Made by a program: the position numbers and the translations under genes. A stretch of 64,000 bases of DNA from DATEPR01 sp036491115 (GTDB taxonomy: Bacteria > Actinomycetota > Actinomycetes > Mycobacteriales > Pseudonocardiaceae). The stretch's first letter is position 1; every line of letters starts with the position of its first letter. The notes beneath the pieces were generated by a model. That model was given only the letters and a program-made list of their open reading frames with translations. It was not told the DNA's origin and did no database searches. Shown here one piece after another: positions 24,469 to 32,963 of this stretch. The stretch is from positions 8,235-72,234 of the forward strand of contig DASXCQ010000082.1 of the NCBI GenBank assembly GCA_036491115.1. The letters are read 5' to 3'.

Positions 24469-26430
24469 GTGGTGAAGATCGCGCCGTACGGCACCTGGAC
24501 CTCCCCGATCGGGGCCGCTGACGTCGCCGCTCTGGGCGGTGCCCCGCAGTGGGTCGGCGTGGTCGACGGTCGACCGTGGTGGGCCATGTCCAAACCGGCC
24601 GAAGGCGGCCGACTCGCGCTGTGCCGTTCGGGTGGCGACGGCGGCGTCGAGGAGGTGCTGCCGGCGCCGTGGAACGCCCGCAACCGGGTGCACGAGTACG
24701 GCGGACGGCCCTGGGCCGCCGTCGGCGACCGGGTCGTGTTCACCCACTGGGACGACCAGCGGTGGTACGCGTTCGACCCGAACGGCACTCCCGACCCTCA
24801 GCCGATCAGCCCGGCCCCCGAACGGGAACACGGCCTGCGCTACGCCGACCCGGCGCCCGGCCCGGACGGCACCGAACTGTGGTGCGTCCGCGAGACGGTC
24901 ACCGGCGACCGGCCCACCGACGTCGAACGGCACCTGGTGGCGGTCCCGCTGTCCGGCGCGGCGGCCGACGACCCGGCCGCGGTGCGGGTGCTGGCCGCCG
25001 GCCACCGGTTCCTGACCGGCCCCAAGCTCAACGCGGCCGGCACGCGGGTGGCGTGGCTGGGCTGGAACCACCCGGCGATGCCGTGGGACGGCAGCGAACT
25101 GTGCGTCGCCGACATCGCCGCGGACGGCACCCTGGGCCCGCACCGAGTGGTCGCCGGCGGCCCCGCCGAAGCGGTGTGCCAGGTCGACTGGGACGGCGAC
25201 ACCCTGCTCGCGCTGACCGACCCGGACGGCTGGTGGAACCTGTTCCGCGTCGACCCCACCGGAGCGGAGCCGGCGGTGAACCTGGCGCCCACGCAGGCCG
25301 AGATCGGCGGGCCGCTGTGGCAGATCGGGCCGCGCTGGTTCGCCCCGCTGGGCAACGGCCGCTACGCGGTGGTCAGCGACGGCCGGCTCGCGTTGCTGGA
25401 CCCGGCCGCCGGCACCGTCGTGGACATGGCCGTCGACCTGCCGATGTGGCGGTCCGAGGTGATCGTGTCCGGTGGGTCGCTGTACGGCGTGGCCGGCTCG
25501 GCCACCCGGGACAGCGCCGTCGTGCGGGTCGACCTGGCCGCCGGCACCACCACCGAGCTGACTCCGCAACCGGCCGGCATGCCCGACCCCGCCTACCTGC
25601 CCACGCCGGTGGCCCGCACCGTGTCCGACGCGGCCGGGCAAGCCGTGCCGGCCTACCTGTTCCCGCCGGCCAACCCCGACTTCCAGGCCCCCGACGGGGA
25701 GGCGCCGCCGCTGCTGGTCACCGTGCACGGCGGCCCCACCGGATCGTTCTCGCCGTGGTTCAACGCCAGCATCGCCTACTTCACCAGCCGGGGGTTCGCC
25801 GTCGTGGGCGTCAACTACGGCGGGTCCACCGGCTACGGGCGGGCGTTCCGGGACCGGCTGATCGGCCAGTGGGGTGTGGTCGACGTGGTCGACTGCGCCG
25901 CCGTCGCCGAGGCACTGGCCGCCGAGGGCACCGTGGACGGGCAGCGCATGGCGGTGCGCGGCGGCAGCGCGGGCGGTTGGACCAGCGCCGCCTCGTTGAC
26001 CAGCGTCCGCACCTACCGCTGTGGCACCGTGATGTTCCCGATCCTGGACGCGGCGGGCTGGACCGCCGAGGGCGGCGAGACCCACGACTTCGAGTCCCGC
26101 TACATCGAGAGCCTGATCGGCACCCTGCCGCGGGACGCCGACCGCTATGCCGACCGCTCGCCCGCACGGCACGCCGACCGGCTGGCCGGGCCGGTGCTCA
26201 TGTTGCAGGGCCTGGACGACCAGATCTGCCCGCCCGTGCAGGCCGACCAGTTCATCGCCGGACTGCGCGGCACCGGCATCGCGCACGCCTACCTGACGTT
26301 CGAGGGCGAACAGCACGGATTCCGCAAGGCCGAGACCATCCGGGTCGCGCTGGAGGCCGAACTGTCCTTCTACGGCCAGGTCTTCGGTTTCACCACACCT
26401 GGGGTGCCCACGTTGGAGCTCCAGCACTGA
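24469..26430 (+). CDS. S9 family dipeptidyl/acylaminoacyl peptidase
   Basis: 653 residues: an N-terminal beta-propeller (about 20-390) and a C-terminal alpha/beta-hydrolase domain (about 400-650). The catalytic triad is visible as Ser in R-G-G-S-A-G-G-W, Asp in G-L-D-D-Q-I-C-P-P and His in G-E-Q-H-G-F-R-K. No signal peptide, so intracellular degradation of short peptides is likely. Start chosen at GTG 24469 (24472 also possible): TAGGGT at 24455-24460 eight bases upstream and no Shine-Dalgarno. Ends directly in a terminator hairpin. Confidence 0.9.
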   Translation: MVKIAPYGTWTSPIGAADVAALGGAPQWVGVVDGRPWWAMSKPAEGGRLALCRSGGDGGVEEVLPAPWNARNRVHEYGGRPWAAVGDRVVFTHWDDQRWYAFDPNGTPDPQPISPAPEREHGLRYADPAPGPDGTELWCVRETVTGDRPTDVERHLVAVPLSGAAADDPAAVRVLAAGHRFLTGPKLNAAGTRVAWLGWNHPAMPWDGSELCVADIAADGTLGPHRVVAGGPAEAVCQVDWDGDTLLALTDPDGWWNLFRVDPTGAEPAVNLAPTQAEIGGPLWQIGPRWFAPLGNGRYAVVSDGRLALLDPAAGTVVDMAVDLPMWRSEVIVSGGSLYGVAGSATRDSAVVRVDLAAGTTTELTPQPAGMPDPAYLPTPVARTVSDAAGQAVPAYLFPPANPDFQAPDGEAPPLLVTVHGGPTGSFSPWFNASIAYFTSRGFAVVGVNYGGSTGYGRAFRDRLIGQWGVVDVVDCAAVAEALAAEGTVDGQRMAVRGGSAGGWTSAASLTSVRTYRCGTVMFPILDAAGWTAEGGETHDFESRYIESLIGTLPRDADRYADRSPARHADRLAGPVLMLQGLDDQICPPVQADQFIAGLRGTGIAHAYLTFEGEQHGFRKAETIRVALEAELSFYGQVFGFTTPGVPTLELQH

Positions 26431-26453
26431 ACCCACCACGGATGTGGTGGGTT
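26430..26453. terminator. Bidirectional terminator after the S9 peptidase gene
   Basis: Perfect 10-bp stem AACCCACCAC / GTGGTGGGTT with loop GGAT. It begins in the stop codon of the peptidase and serves the convergent MHYT gene as well. Confidence 0.85.
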
Positions 26454-26464
26454 CAGCTGGTGGG

Positions 26465-27241
26465 CTACCGGCTGTTGGCCGGGTTGTTGGCCGCCCAGTC
26501 ACGCAGGTCCGCGTCCTCCCGCAGTTCCCGGGCGCCAGGTGAGAGCGCCAGGATGAACACGGTCATGACGCTGACCACCGCGACGGCCATGATCACCAGC
26601 GGGATCAGCACCGACGCGCTGATGCCGGTGTCGATCGCCTTGCTGGGGTCGAGCTCGACGCTCAGCGCGGCCATGCCGGTGTAGTGCATACCGGTCACCG
26701 CCAGGCCCATCACCAGCGCGGCCGCCACGATCGCCCGTGACCCCCGCACGACGGTGGTGGCCCACAGCGCCGCGGTGGCCGCGACGACGCCCACGACCAC
26801 CGACAGGCCGACGATCGCCAGGTTGAACTGCTTGTCGCCCTGCACGTCCAGCGCCGCGATGCCCACGTAGTGCATTCCCGCGACACCGACTCCGGTGAAC
26901 AGGCCTCCGACCAACAGTGACTGGATAGTGCCGCGACCGCTATTCACGACAAACAGGCCAAGGCCGACCACGACGATGGCCACGAGCATGCTCAACAGGG
27001 TGATCGGCAGGTTGTAGCCCAGCGATGTCCCCGTCATTGTCATGCCCAGCATCGCGGTGAAATGCATGACCCAGATCCCGGTGCCGCCAATGGAGATCGC
27101 GCCCAGCACCAGCCAGCCGGACCGGCTGGCACCAGTGACGATGCGGGCGCGCTCCGTACATAACAGACCCAACGCCGATCCACACACGGACACCAGGTAC
27201 GCGATGATCGGCGTCCACGTACCGAGGTTCATTTCCGCCAA
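26465..27241 (-). CDS. MHYT-domain integral membrane protein
   Basis: 258 residues with seven membrane helices. Three MHYT repeats are visible (M-H-F-T-A-M-L, M-H-Y-V-G-I-A, M-H-Y-T-G-M-A), which are proposed to bind copper and sense diatomic gases or redox state. Unlike many MHYT proteins it carries no GGDEF/EAL or kinase output domain, only a short charged C-terminal tail. The start is TTG at 27241 (GGAG eight bases upstream) or ATG at 27232. It stands alone between two terminators or promoters. Confidence 0.85.
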   Translation of the reverse strand: MAEMNLGTWTPIIAYLVSVCGSALGLLCTERARIVTGASRSGWLVLGAISIGGTGIWVMHFTAMLGMTMTGTSLGYNLPITLLSMLVAIVVVGLGLFVVNSGRGTIQSLLVGGLFTGVGVAGMHYVGIAALDVQGDKQFNLAIVGLSVVVGVVAATAALWATTVVRGSRAIVAAALVMGLAVTGMHYTGMAALSVELDPSKAIDTGISASVLIPLVIMAVAVVSVMTVFILALSPGARELREDADLRDWAANNPANSR

Positions 27242-27492
27242 AGTGCCAACTCCAACGTAAGTGAATAATTAGCCCAGGGTCCAGAGGCGCCGGCAAATGA
27301 TCAGCCGTGCGCGCAAATTGGAGCACGCAATATATGTGCGTGCAAGCAAAAACACGGACAGCGATCGCATCACCCCGGCCGGTGGTGCCCGACATCGCGG
27401 TCCGTGCCGGACCGGCCACCGCGACAGCACCTTGCGTCGAGGCGACTCAGGTATCTTGCGGACGAGCGTGCAGGTCGGGCAGGATCAGCGAC

Positions 27493-28785
27493 ATGCCCCT
27501 GGTCACCCGCCTGAGCCGCCACGTCGGATTGCTGCGGCAGCACGACTTCCGCAACCTGTGGCTGGCCGACGTGATCAGCCAGTTCGGCACCCGGATCAGC
27601 TTCCTGGCGCTGCCGCTGGCCGCGGTGACCTACCTGCACGCCACGACCCTGCAGGTGTCGCTGCTGGGCACCGCGCAGACCGTCGCCTATCTGGTACTGG
27701 GCCTGCAGGTCGGCGCGTGGTGCGACCGGATGCGCCGCGGCCCGGTGGTGGTGGCCGCCGACCTGGGCCGGGCCCTGCTGTTCGCGTGGATCCCGGTGGG
27801 CGCCCTGCTGGGCGTGCTCACCGTGTGGCAGCTCTACCTCGTGGTCGGCCTGTCCGGCGTGCTGACCGTGTTCTTCGATGTGGCCCGCCGCGCCTACCTC
27901 CCGCAGCTGATCGCCCCTGCCGACCTGATCGAGGGCAACACCACCCTGGCCACCAACCAGTCGATGGCCGCGATCGCCGCGCCCGCCGTCGCCGGTGCGC
28001 TGGTGCAGTGGCTGGGCGCGCCGGTCACGATCGCCCTGGACGCGGCCAGCTACCTGTGGTCGGGGCTGTGGCTGCGCGGCATCCGCGGCACCGAGACCGC
28101 CCCACCCCGGCCGCAACGACGGCACCTGGCCAGGGAGATCGGCGAGGGCCTGCGGTTGGTGTTCGGCCAGCCGATCCTGCGCGCCATCGGCCTGCACAGC
28201 GCCGGCCTGGCTCTGTGCCAGGCGGTCAACGGCGCCATCGTCATCGTGTTCCTGGTCCGCGTCGTGCACCTGAGCGCGGGCGTGATCGGCGTGCTGTCCA
28301 CCGTCGGGCTGCTGGGCGCGCTGCTCGCCTCGGCCATCACCCGGACGATGTCGCGGCTCCTTGGCCGGGCCCGGCTGGTGTGGCTGGCCGGGCTGCTGTG
28401 CGGGGTGGGTTTCCTGCTGGAACCGGTGGCCGCGCCCGGCTGGCGGATCGTGTTCGTGGCCGCGTCGACGTTCCTGGCGGCCATCGGGATCATCGTGCTC
28501 AACATCGTGGAGACCAGTTTCGAACAGGCCGTCTGCCCGCCCAACCTGCTGGGCCGGCTGTCCGCCACGATGAACTTCCTGACCTGGGGTGCGATGCCGG
28601 TGGGCAGCCTGGCCGGCGGTGTCGCGGGCACCCTGCTGGGGTTGCGGGCCACGCTCGTGGTGGGTGGCGTGGGTGCCCTGGCGTCGGTGGCGTTCCTGCT
28701 GGCCTCGCCGCTGCGCGGGCTGCGCGATCTGCCGGCGGAGTTGACCGGCAACGACCACGTGGCGGCATCGAGCGGCAACGCATAG
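27493..28785 (+). CDS. MFS transporter (MFS_3, exporter type)
   Basis: 430 residues and about 12 membrane helices. The N-terminus (LRQHDFRNLWLADVISQFGTRIS) and the cytoplasmic loop V-G-A-W-C-D-R-M-R-R are typical of the enterobactin-exporter-like MFS_3 group. An efflux role for a small hydrophobic compound is likely; no biosynthetic genes adjoin it. ATG at 27493 with a weak AGGAT site. A small hairpin with a T-rich tail follows about 50 bases after the stop. Confidence 0.82.
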   Translation: MPLVTRLSRHVGLLRQHDFRNLWLADVISQFGTRISFLALPLAAVTYLHATTLQVSLLGTAQTVAYLVLGLQVGAWCDRMRRGPVVVAADLGRALLFAWIPVGALLGVLTVWQLYLVVGLSGVLTVFFDVARRAYLPQLIAPADLIEGNTTLATNQSMAAIAAPAVAGALVQWLGAPVTIALDAASYLWSGLWLRGIRGTETAPPRPQRRHLAREIGEGLRLVFGQPILRAIGLHSAGLALCQAVNGAIVIVFLVRVVHLSAGVIGVLSTVGLLGALLASAITRTMSRLLGRARLVWLAGLLCGVGFLLEPVAAPGWRIVFVAASTFLAAIGIIVLNIVETSFEQAVCPPNLLGRLSATMNFLTWGAMPVGSLAGGVAGTLLGLRATLVVGGVGALASVAFLLASPLRGLRDLPAELTGNDHVAASSGNA

Positions 28786-28835
28786 TTCATCCGGCGGCTG
28801 TCGAACGCACGTTTCGCCCCGATACGGTGGCTAAG

Positions 28836-28852
28836 CGCGAAATCGATTCGCG
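28836..28852 (+). terminator. Candidate terminator between MFS and PI-PLC-like genes
   Basis: 6-bp stem CGCGAA / TTCGCG, loop ATCGA, followed by TTTGTTGT. The T-rich tail favours a terminator; an operator for the downstream gene is the alternative. Confidence 0.5.
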
Positions 28853-28887
28853 TTTGTTGTGCCTTTCCCCGCACCCGTGGATGCACC

Positions 28888-29940
28888 ATGCCGGCCAACC
28901 GGATCCGCCGGGCCGTCACACTCGGCACCACACTCGGCCTGTCCGCCCTCGCCACGGTCACGATCGTGACCGCACCCGCCACCGCCGCCGACCCCGGCTC
29001 GCTGCCGCTGTCCGGAGTCACCGTCACCGGCGTGCACAACGCCTACAACCCCGCCGACTTCCCGTTCCTCGCCCAGGCGCTGGACGCCGGCACCGGAATG
29101 GTCGAACTGGACACCTGGACCGACGTGTTCACCCAGGAGTGGAAGGTCAGCCACGACAGCCCGACCAGCAACGACAACAACTGCGTCAACGCCACCACCC
29201 CGGCCCAACTGGAGACCGGCGGCGCCAACAAGGACCTCGGATCCTGCCTGGACGACCTGCGGGTCTGGCTGGGCGCCCACCCCGGCGCCGGCCCGATCAT
29301 CGTCAAGGTCGAGATGAAGAACGGCTTCGAGGCCAACCTGGGCATGGGCCCGTCCCAGTTCGACTCGCTGGTCGCCGGCCACCTGGGCAGCGCCCTGTTC
29401 CGGCCATCGGACCTGCTGGGCTCGTTCCCCACCCCGGACGCGGCCGCCAAGGCCAACGCCTGGCCCACCCGCTCCGCGCTGGCCGGCAAGGTGCTGGTCT
29501 ACCTCATTCCGGGCACCGTGGAACTGGCCAACCCGTTGGACACCCTGCACACCGACGTCGAGTACGCCACCTACCTGAAGAACCTGGCGGCGTCGGGCAG
29601 GACCAGCCAGGCCACCGCGTTCCCGTGCGTCCTGGGCGCGCTGTCGGGTGACCCGCGCACCCAGTACTCCGACACCACGATCCGCCCGTGGTTCGTGGTG
29701 TTCGACGGCGACGCCGCCACCTACGCGGCCGGCATCGACACGTCGTTCTACTCCACCAACCACTACCTGCTGACCATGACCGACGCGCAGAACGTGCCAC
29801 CCACCCTGGACGACACCCACCCCGCGGTGGCCGACGCCCACGCCAGGGTCGCGCAACTGGCCGCGGACCACGCCAGCGTCGTGTCCTCGGACTGGTTCAG
29901 CCTGCCCACCGTGCTGGACGAGGTGCTACCCCGAGGCTGA
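28888..29940 (+). CDS. Secreted PI-PLC-like phosphodiesterase (Ca-dependent, PF16670 type)
   Basis: 350 residues. A Sec signal peptide (1-34, twin arginine-like RR near residue 7 but no full Tat motif) leads into a PI-PLC-type TIM barrel. Candidate catalytic residues are His50 (TGVHNAY), Glu73-Leu-Asp75 (VELDTW) and His89 (VSHDSP), matching the Ca2+-dependent phosphoinositide phospholipase C1-like group. Substrate unknown; an extracellular phosphodiester such as a host or environmental phospholipid is plausible. Ends before a strong terminator. Confidence 0.8.
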   Translation: MPANRIRRAVTLGTTLGLSALATVTIVTAPATAADPGSLPLSGVTVTGVHNAYNPADFPFLAQALDAGTGMVELDTWTDVFTQEWKVSHDSPTSNDNNCVNATTPAQLETGGANKDLGSCLDDLRVWLGAHPGAGPIIVKVEMKNGFEANLGMGPSQFDSLVAGHLGSALFRPSDLLGSFPTPDAAAKANAWPTRSALAGKVLVYLIPGTVELANPLDTLHTDVEYATYLKNLAASGRTSQATAFPCVLGALSGDPRTQYSDTTIRPWFVVFDGDAATYAAGIDTSFYSTNHYLLTMTDAQNVPPTLDDTHPAVADAHARVAQLAADHASVVSSDWFSLPTVLDEVLPRG

Positions 29941-29948
29941 GGTCGGCG

Positions 29949-29986
29949 CGGTCCGGCCCGCCGCGGCAAGCAGGCGGGCCGGACCG
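29949..29986. terminator. Strong bidirectional terminator
   Basis: Perfect 14-bp GC-rich stem (29949-29962 with 29973-29986) around a 10-base loop, between the convergent PI-PLC-like and acyl-CoA dehydrogenase genes. Confidence 0.9.
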
Positions 29987-29989
29987 CGG

Positions 29990-31201
29990 TCAGCGGTACT
30001 TGCGCAGCTCGCGGTGGGCCAGCGACCGGCGGTGCACCTCGTCCGGGCCGTCGAAGATCCGCATCGTGCGTGCGGACACGAACAGGTTGGCCAGCGGGAA
30101 GTCCTGGCTCACCCCGCCGCCGCCGTGGGCCTGGATCGCCTTGTCCACGATCCACTCCACCGCCGAGGGCACCGCGACCTTGATCGACTGGATCTCGGTG
30201 TGCGCGCCCCGGTTGCCCACGGTGTCCATCAGCCACGCCGTCTTCAACACCAGCAGCCGGGCCTGCTCGATGCGGATCCGTGACTCGGCGATCCACTCCT
30301 GCACCACGCCCTGCTCGGCCAGCGGCTTGCCGAACGCCACCCGGTCGGTGACCCGCCGGCACATCAGTTCCAGCGCCCGCTCGGCCATGCCCAACGCCCG
30401 CATGCAGTGGTGGATGCGACCCGGACCCAGCCGTGCCTGGGAGATGGCGAACCCGTCACCCTCACCGGCGATCAGGTTCGCCGCGGGCACCCGCACGTCG
30501 TCGAACACGATCTCGGCGTGCCCGCCGTGCGGGCCGTCGGTGTAGCCGAACACGTGCACCGCCCGCTTCACCTGTACGCCGGGGGTGTCCCTGGGCACCA
30601 GGACCATGCTCTGCTGGCGGTGCTTCTCCGCGTCCGGGTCGGTCTTGCCCATCACGATGAGGATCTTGCAGTTCGGGTTGAGCGCGCCCGAGGACCACCA
30701 CTTGCGGCCGTTGATCACGTACTGGTCGCCGTCGCGCTGGATGCGGGTGGTGATGTTGGTGGCATCCGACGAGGCCACCTCCGGTTCGGTCATGCAGAAC
30801 GCGGAGCGGATCTGCCCGTCCAGCAGCGGCTTGAGCCAGTCGGCCTGCTGCTGCGAGGTGCCGAACATGGTCAGCACCTCCATGTTGCCGGTGTCCGGCG
30901 CGGCACAATTGAGCGCCTCGGGGGCCAGTGACGGGCTGCGGCCGGTGATCTCGGCCAGCGGCGCGTACTGCAGGTTGGTCAGGCCGGCGCCGTGCTCACC
31001 GGGCAGGAACAGGTTCCACAGTCCCCGTCGTCGTGCCTCCGTCTTCAGCTGTTCCACGATCGGCACCCGTGTCCACGGGTCACCGGCGGCCTCGACCTGC
31101 TCGGCGAACACCGGTTCGGCGGGATAGACGTGCTCGTCCATGAACGCCCGCAGTTCGGCCCGCAGCCCTTCGGTCTTCTCGTCGTAGGCGAAATCCATCA
31201 C
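29990..31201 (-). CDS. Acyl-CoA dehydrogenase (ACAD10/11-type)
   Basis: 403 residues, the full acyl-CoA dehydrogenase fold: N-terminal helical domain, FAD-contacting F-C-M-T-E-P-x-V-A-S-S-D-A-T segment, middle beta domain, and C-terminal helices with the Q-A-H-G-G-G-G-V-S-Q-D signature. It catalyses FAD-dependent alpha,beta-oxidation of an acyl-CoA. The gene follows an APH-type kinase and a HAD gene with overlapping stops and starts. Human ACAD10 fuses these three domains in the same order. Start GTG at 31201 or ATG at 31198, overlapping the kinase stop. Confidence 0.9.
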   Translation of the reverse strand: MMDFAYDEKTEGLRAELRAFMDEHVYPAEPVFAEQVEAAGDPWTRVPIVEQLKTEARRRGLWNLFLPGEHGAGLTNLQYAPLAEITGRSPSLAPEALNCAAPDTGNMEVLTMFGTSQQQADWLKPLLDGQIRSAFCMTEPEVASSDATNITTRIQRDGDQYVINGRKWWSSGALNPNCKILIVMGKTDPDAEKHRQQSMVLVPRDTPGVQVKRAVHVFGYTDGPHGGHAEIVFDDVRVPAANLIAGEGDGFAISQARLGPGRIHHCMRALGMAERALELMCRRVTDRVAFGKPLAEQGVVQEWIAESRIRIEQARLLVLKTAWLMDTVGNRGAHTEIQSIKVAVPSAVEWIVDKAIQAHGGGGVSQDFPLANLFVSARTMRIFDGPDEVHRRSLAHRELRKYR

Positions 31202-32229
31202 GCAGTCCCCTCTCCGGCCAACGCGGCCAGACCCTCGGCGACCAGGCCCGGTACCCGTTCGCCGATCTGGTCGAAACCGGCGCCCACCGTCTTGCCCTGG
31301 GTGAACCGGTAGTGAATGCCCTCCAGGACCACGGCCAGCTTGAAACAGTTCAGCGCCACGTACCAGTCCAACGTGGACACGTCGACGCCGGTGCGGTCGG
31401 CATAGCGGGCCACCAGATCCTCGGTGGGCGGGAAACCGGGCGAGCTGGTCACGTCCCCGGTGATCACGTCATCACCCCGGCGGCCGCTGGTGTACACCAC
31501 CAGCAGGCCCACGTCGGCCAGTGGATCGCCCAGCGTGGACATCTCCCAGTCCAGCACCGCCGCGATGTCCGGCACCGCGGGGTCGACCAGGGCGTTGTCC
31601 AGCCGGTAGTCGCCGTGCAGCAACCCGTACCGGGTCGACGTCGGCACCGACGCCGCCAACTTCTCGCGCAGCTCGTCGATGCCGGCGACATCCCGGCTGC
31701 GGGAGGAGTCCAACTGCTTGCCCCAGCGCACCACCTGCCGGGTCAGGTAGCCCTCGGGGCGGCCGAAGTCGGCCAACCCGACACTGGCCGGGTCCACAGT
31801 GTGCAGCTCCGCCAAGACGTCCACCAGCCGGTCCACCACGGCCGTGGTGCCGGCCGCGCCGAGTTCCTCGCACTGCTGCCGGGTGCGCAGCACCACGCCG
31901 GGCACGTACCGCATCAGGTAGAACGGCGCACCCAGGACGTCCGGGTCCGCGCACAGGTGCACGGTCCGCGGGACCGGCACCGACGTGTCGGCCAGCGCGG
32001 ACAGCACCCGGTACTCGCGGCCCATGTCGTGCGCGGTGCGCAGCACGTGCCCCAGCGGCGGCCGGCGCAGCACCCACTCGGTGGCGCCGTCGGTGAGCCG
32101 GTAGGTCAGATTGGACCGGCCGCCGGCGATCAGTTCGGCCGACAGCGGCCCGGTCACCAGACCCGGGGTCGCGCCGGCCAGGTAGGTGGTGAGGCGGGCC
32201 AGGTCCAGGCCGGGCAGGTCGTCACTCAT
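31198..32229 (-). CDS. APH-family kinase (ACAD10/11 kinase-domain type)
   Basis: 343 residues of the aminoglycoside phosphotransferase fold. Catalytic loop L-L-H-G-D-Y-R-L-D-N (Asp as base, Asn as metal ligand) and the metal-binding V-L-D-W-E-M-S. The nucleotide-binding N-lobe has G-G-R-S-N-L-T-Y. This is the subgroup paired with acyl-CoA dehydrogenases, as in human ACAD11 and the Pseudomonas levulinate enzyme LvaA, which phosphorylates 4-hydroxyacyl-CoA. It overlaps both neighbours by four bases, so one operon of HAD, kinase and dehydrogenase is encoded. An antibiotic-resistance role is unlikely. Confidence 0.88.
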   Translation of the reverse strand: MSDDLPGLDLARLTTYLAGATPGLVTGPLSAELIAGGRSNLTYRLTDGATEWVLRRPPLGHVLRTAHDMGREYRVLSALADTSVPVPRTVHLCADPDVLGAPFYLMRYVPGVVLRTRQQCEELGAAGTTAVVDRLVDVLAELHTVDPASVGLADFGRPEGYLTRQVVRWGKQLDSSRSRDVAGIDELREKLAASVPTSTRYGLLHGDYRLDNALVDPAVPDIAAVLDWEMSTLGDPLADVGLLVVYTSGRRGDDVITGDVTSSPGFPPTEDLVARYADRTGVDVSTLDWYVALNCFKLAVVLEGIHYRFTQGKTVGAGFDQIGERVPGLVAEGLAALAGEGTA

Positions 32230-32894
32230 GCGGTCACATCCAACTCCGGCAGGTCGGGTACCAGTCGGCGCAACGCGGCCGTGGTGGTCTGGGCGTCGGT
32301 GTGCAGCACGGCGCGGATGCCCAGTTCCTCGGCGCCGCGCACGTTCACCGGAATGTCGTCGACGAACGCCACCCGCCGCCCCGGCAGATCCAGCGTGTCC
32401 AGCAGCAGCGTGAACACGGCGGGATCGGGTTTGCGCAGCCCGACCCGGCCGCTGATCACGACGGTGTCGAACAGGGCCAGCAGGTCATCGGTGTAGTGGT
32501 CGCCCCAACTGTTGGACAGCAGCGCGGTACGCAGCCCCACCGACCGCAGCGCACCGACCAGCGCCAGCATCGCCGGGTCGGGCCGCATCAGTGCGAACAT
32601 CCGGCCCAGCAACCCTTCGGCGACCACGGGTGCGCCGGACGCCGTGGTCAGTCTGGGCGCCAGGGCCCGTTCGAAGTCCGCAGGGGACAGTGCACCGGTT
32701 TCCAGGCGGTGCACCGGCGATCCGGTGGCCGCGTCGCCGACCAGCCACTCGCGCATCACCGCCCGGTAGCTGTCCTCGGTGATCCCGTCGGCCATCAGCC
32801 AGCCGCCCATCGCGTCCCGCACCGGGGTGGTCAGCACACCGCCGTAGTCGAACACCACGGCGTCGACCACCCTGTCGATCGCGCGCTTCTCCAC
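32226..32894 (-). CDS. HAD-superfamily hydrolase (ACAD10 HAD-domain type)
   Basis: 222 residues. HAD motifs: nucleophile Asp in V-F-D-Y-G-G-V-L-T, motif II Ser in L-L-S-N-S-W-G, Lys in L-R-K-P-D-P and acidic motif IV F-V-D-D. The second Asp of motif I (D-x-D) is replaced by Gly (D-Y-G-G), as in epoxide-hydrolase-N-terminal and ACAD10-like HAD proteins, so phosphatase activity may be altered. First gene of the operon, ATGA overlap with the kinase. GTG start at 32894 with its promoter directly upstream and no Shine-Dalgarno. Confidence 0.87.
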   Translation of the reverse strand: MEKRAIDRVVDAVVFDYGGVLTTPVRDAMGGWLMADGITEDSYRAVMREWLVGDAATGSPVHRLETGALSPADFERALAPRLTTASGAPVVAEGLLGRMFALMRPDPAMLALVGALRSVGLRTALLSNSWGDHYTDDLLALFDTVVISGRVGLRKPDPAVFTLLLDTLDLPGRRVAFVDDIPVNVRGAEELGIRAVLHTDAQTTTAALRRLVPDLPELDVTA

Positions 32895-32902
32895 GGCAGG
32901 TG

Positions 32903-32931
32903 ATGGTACCGACCGGTCGGTATGTGCACAA
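32903..32931 (-). promoter_or_regulatory. Promoter of the HAD-kinase-ACAD operon with operator in the spacer
   Basis: Minus strand: -35 TTGTGC (32931-32926), 17-base spacer, -10 TACCAT (32908-32903), then eight bases to the GTG start. The perfect 16-bp palindrome TACCGACCGGTCGGTA (32907-32922) fills the spacer. Such palindromes are typical of TetR-family operators; the cognate regulator is not adjacent. Confidence 0.75.
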
Positions 32932-32963
32932 CGAGCCGGCGGCCACCCCTGATCGGACCGGCA

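Noticed and set aside
24454..26502. 682-codon open frame opposite the S9 peptidase gene
   Set aside because: Shadow of the GC-rich peptidase gene in the antisense frame; Gly/Arg/His-rich with no domain.
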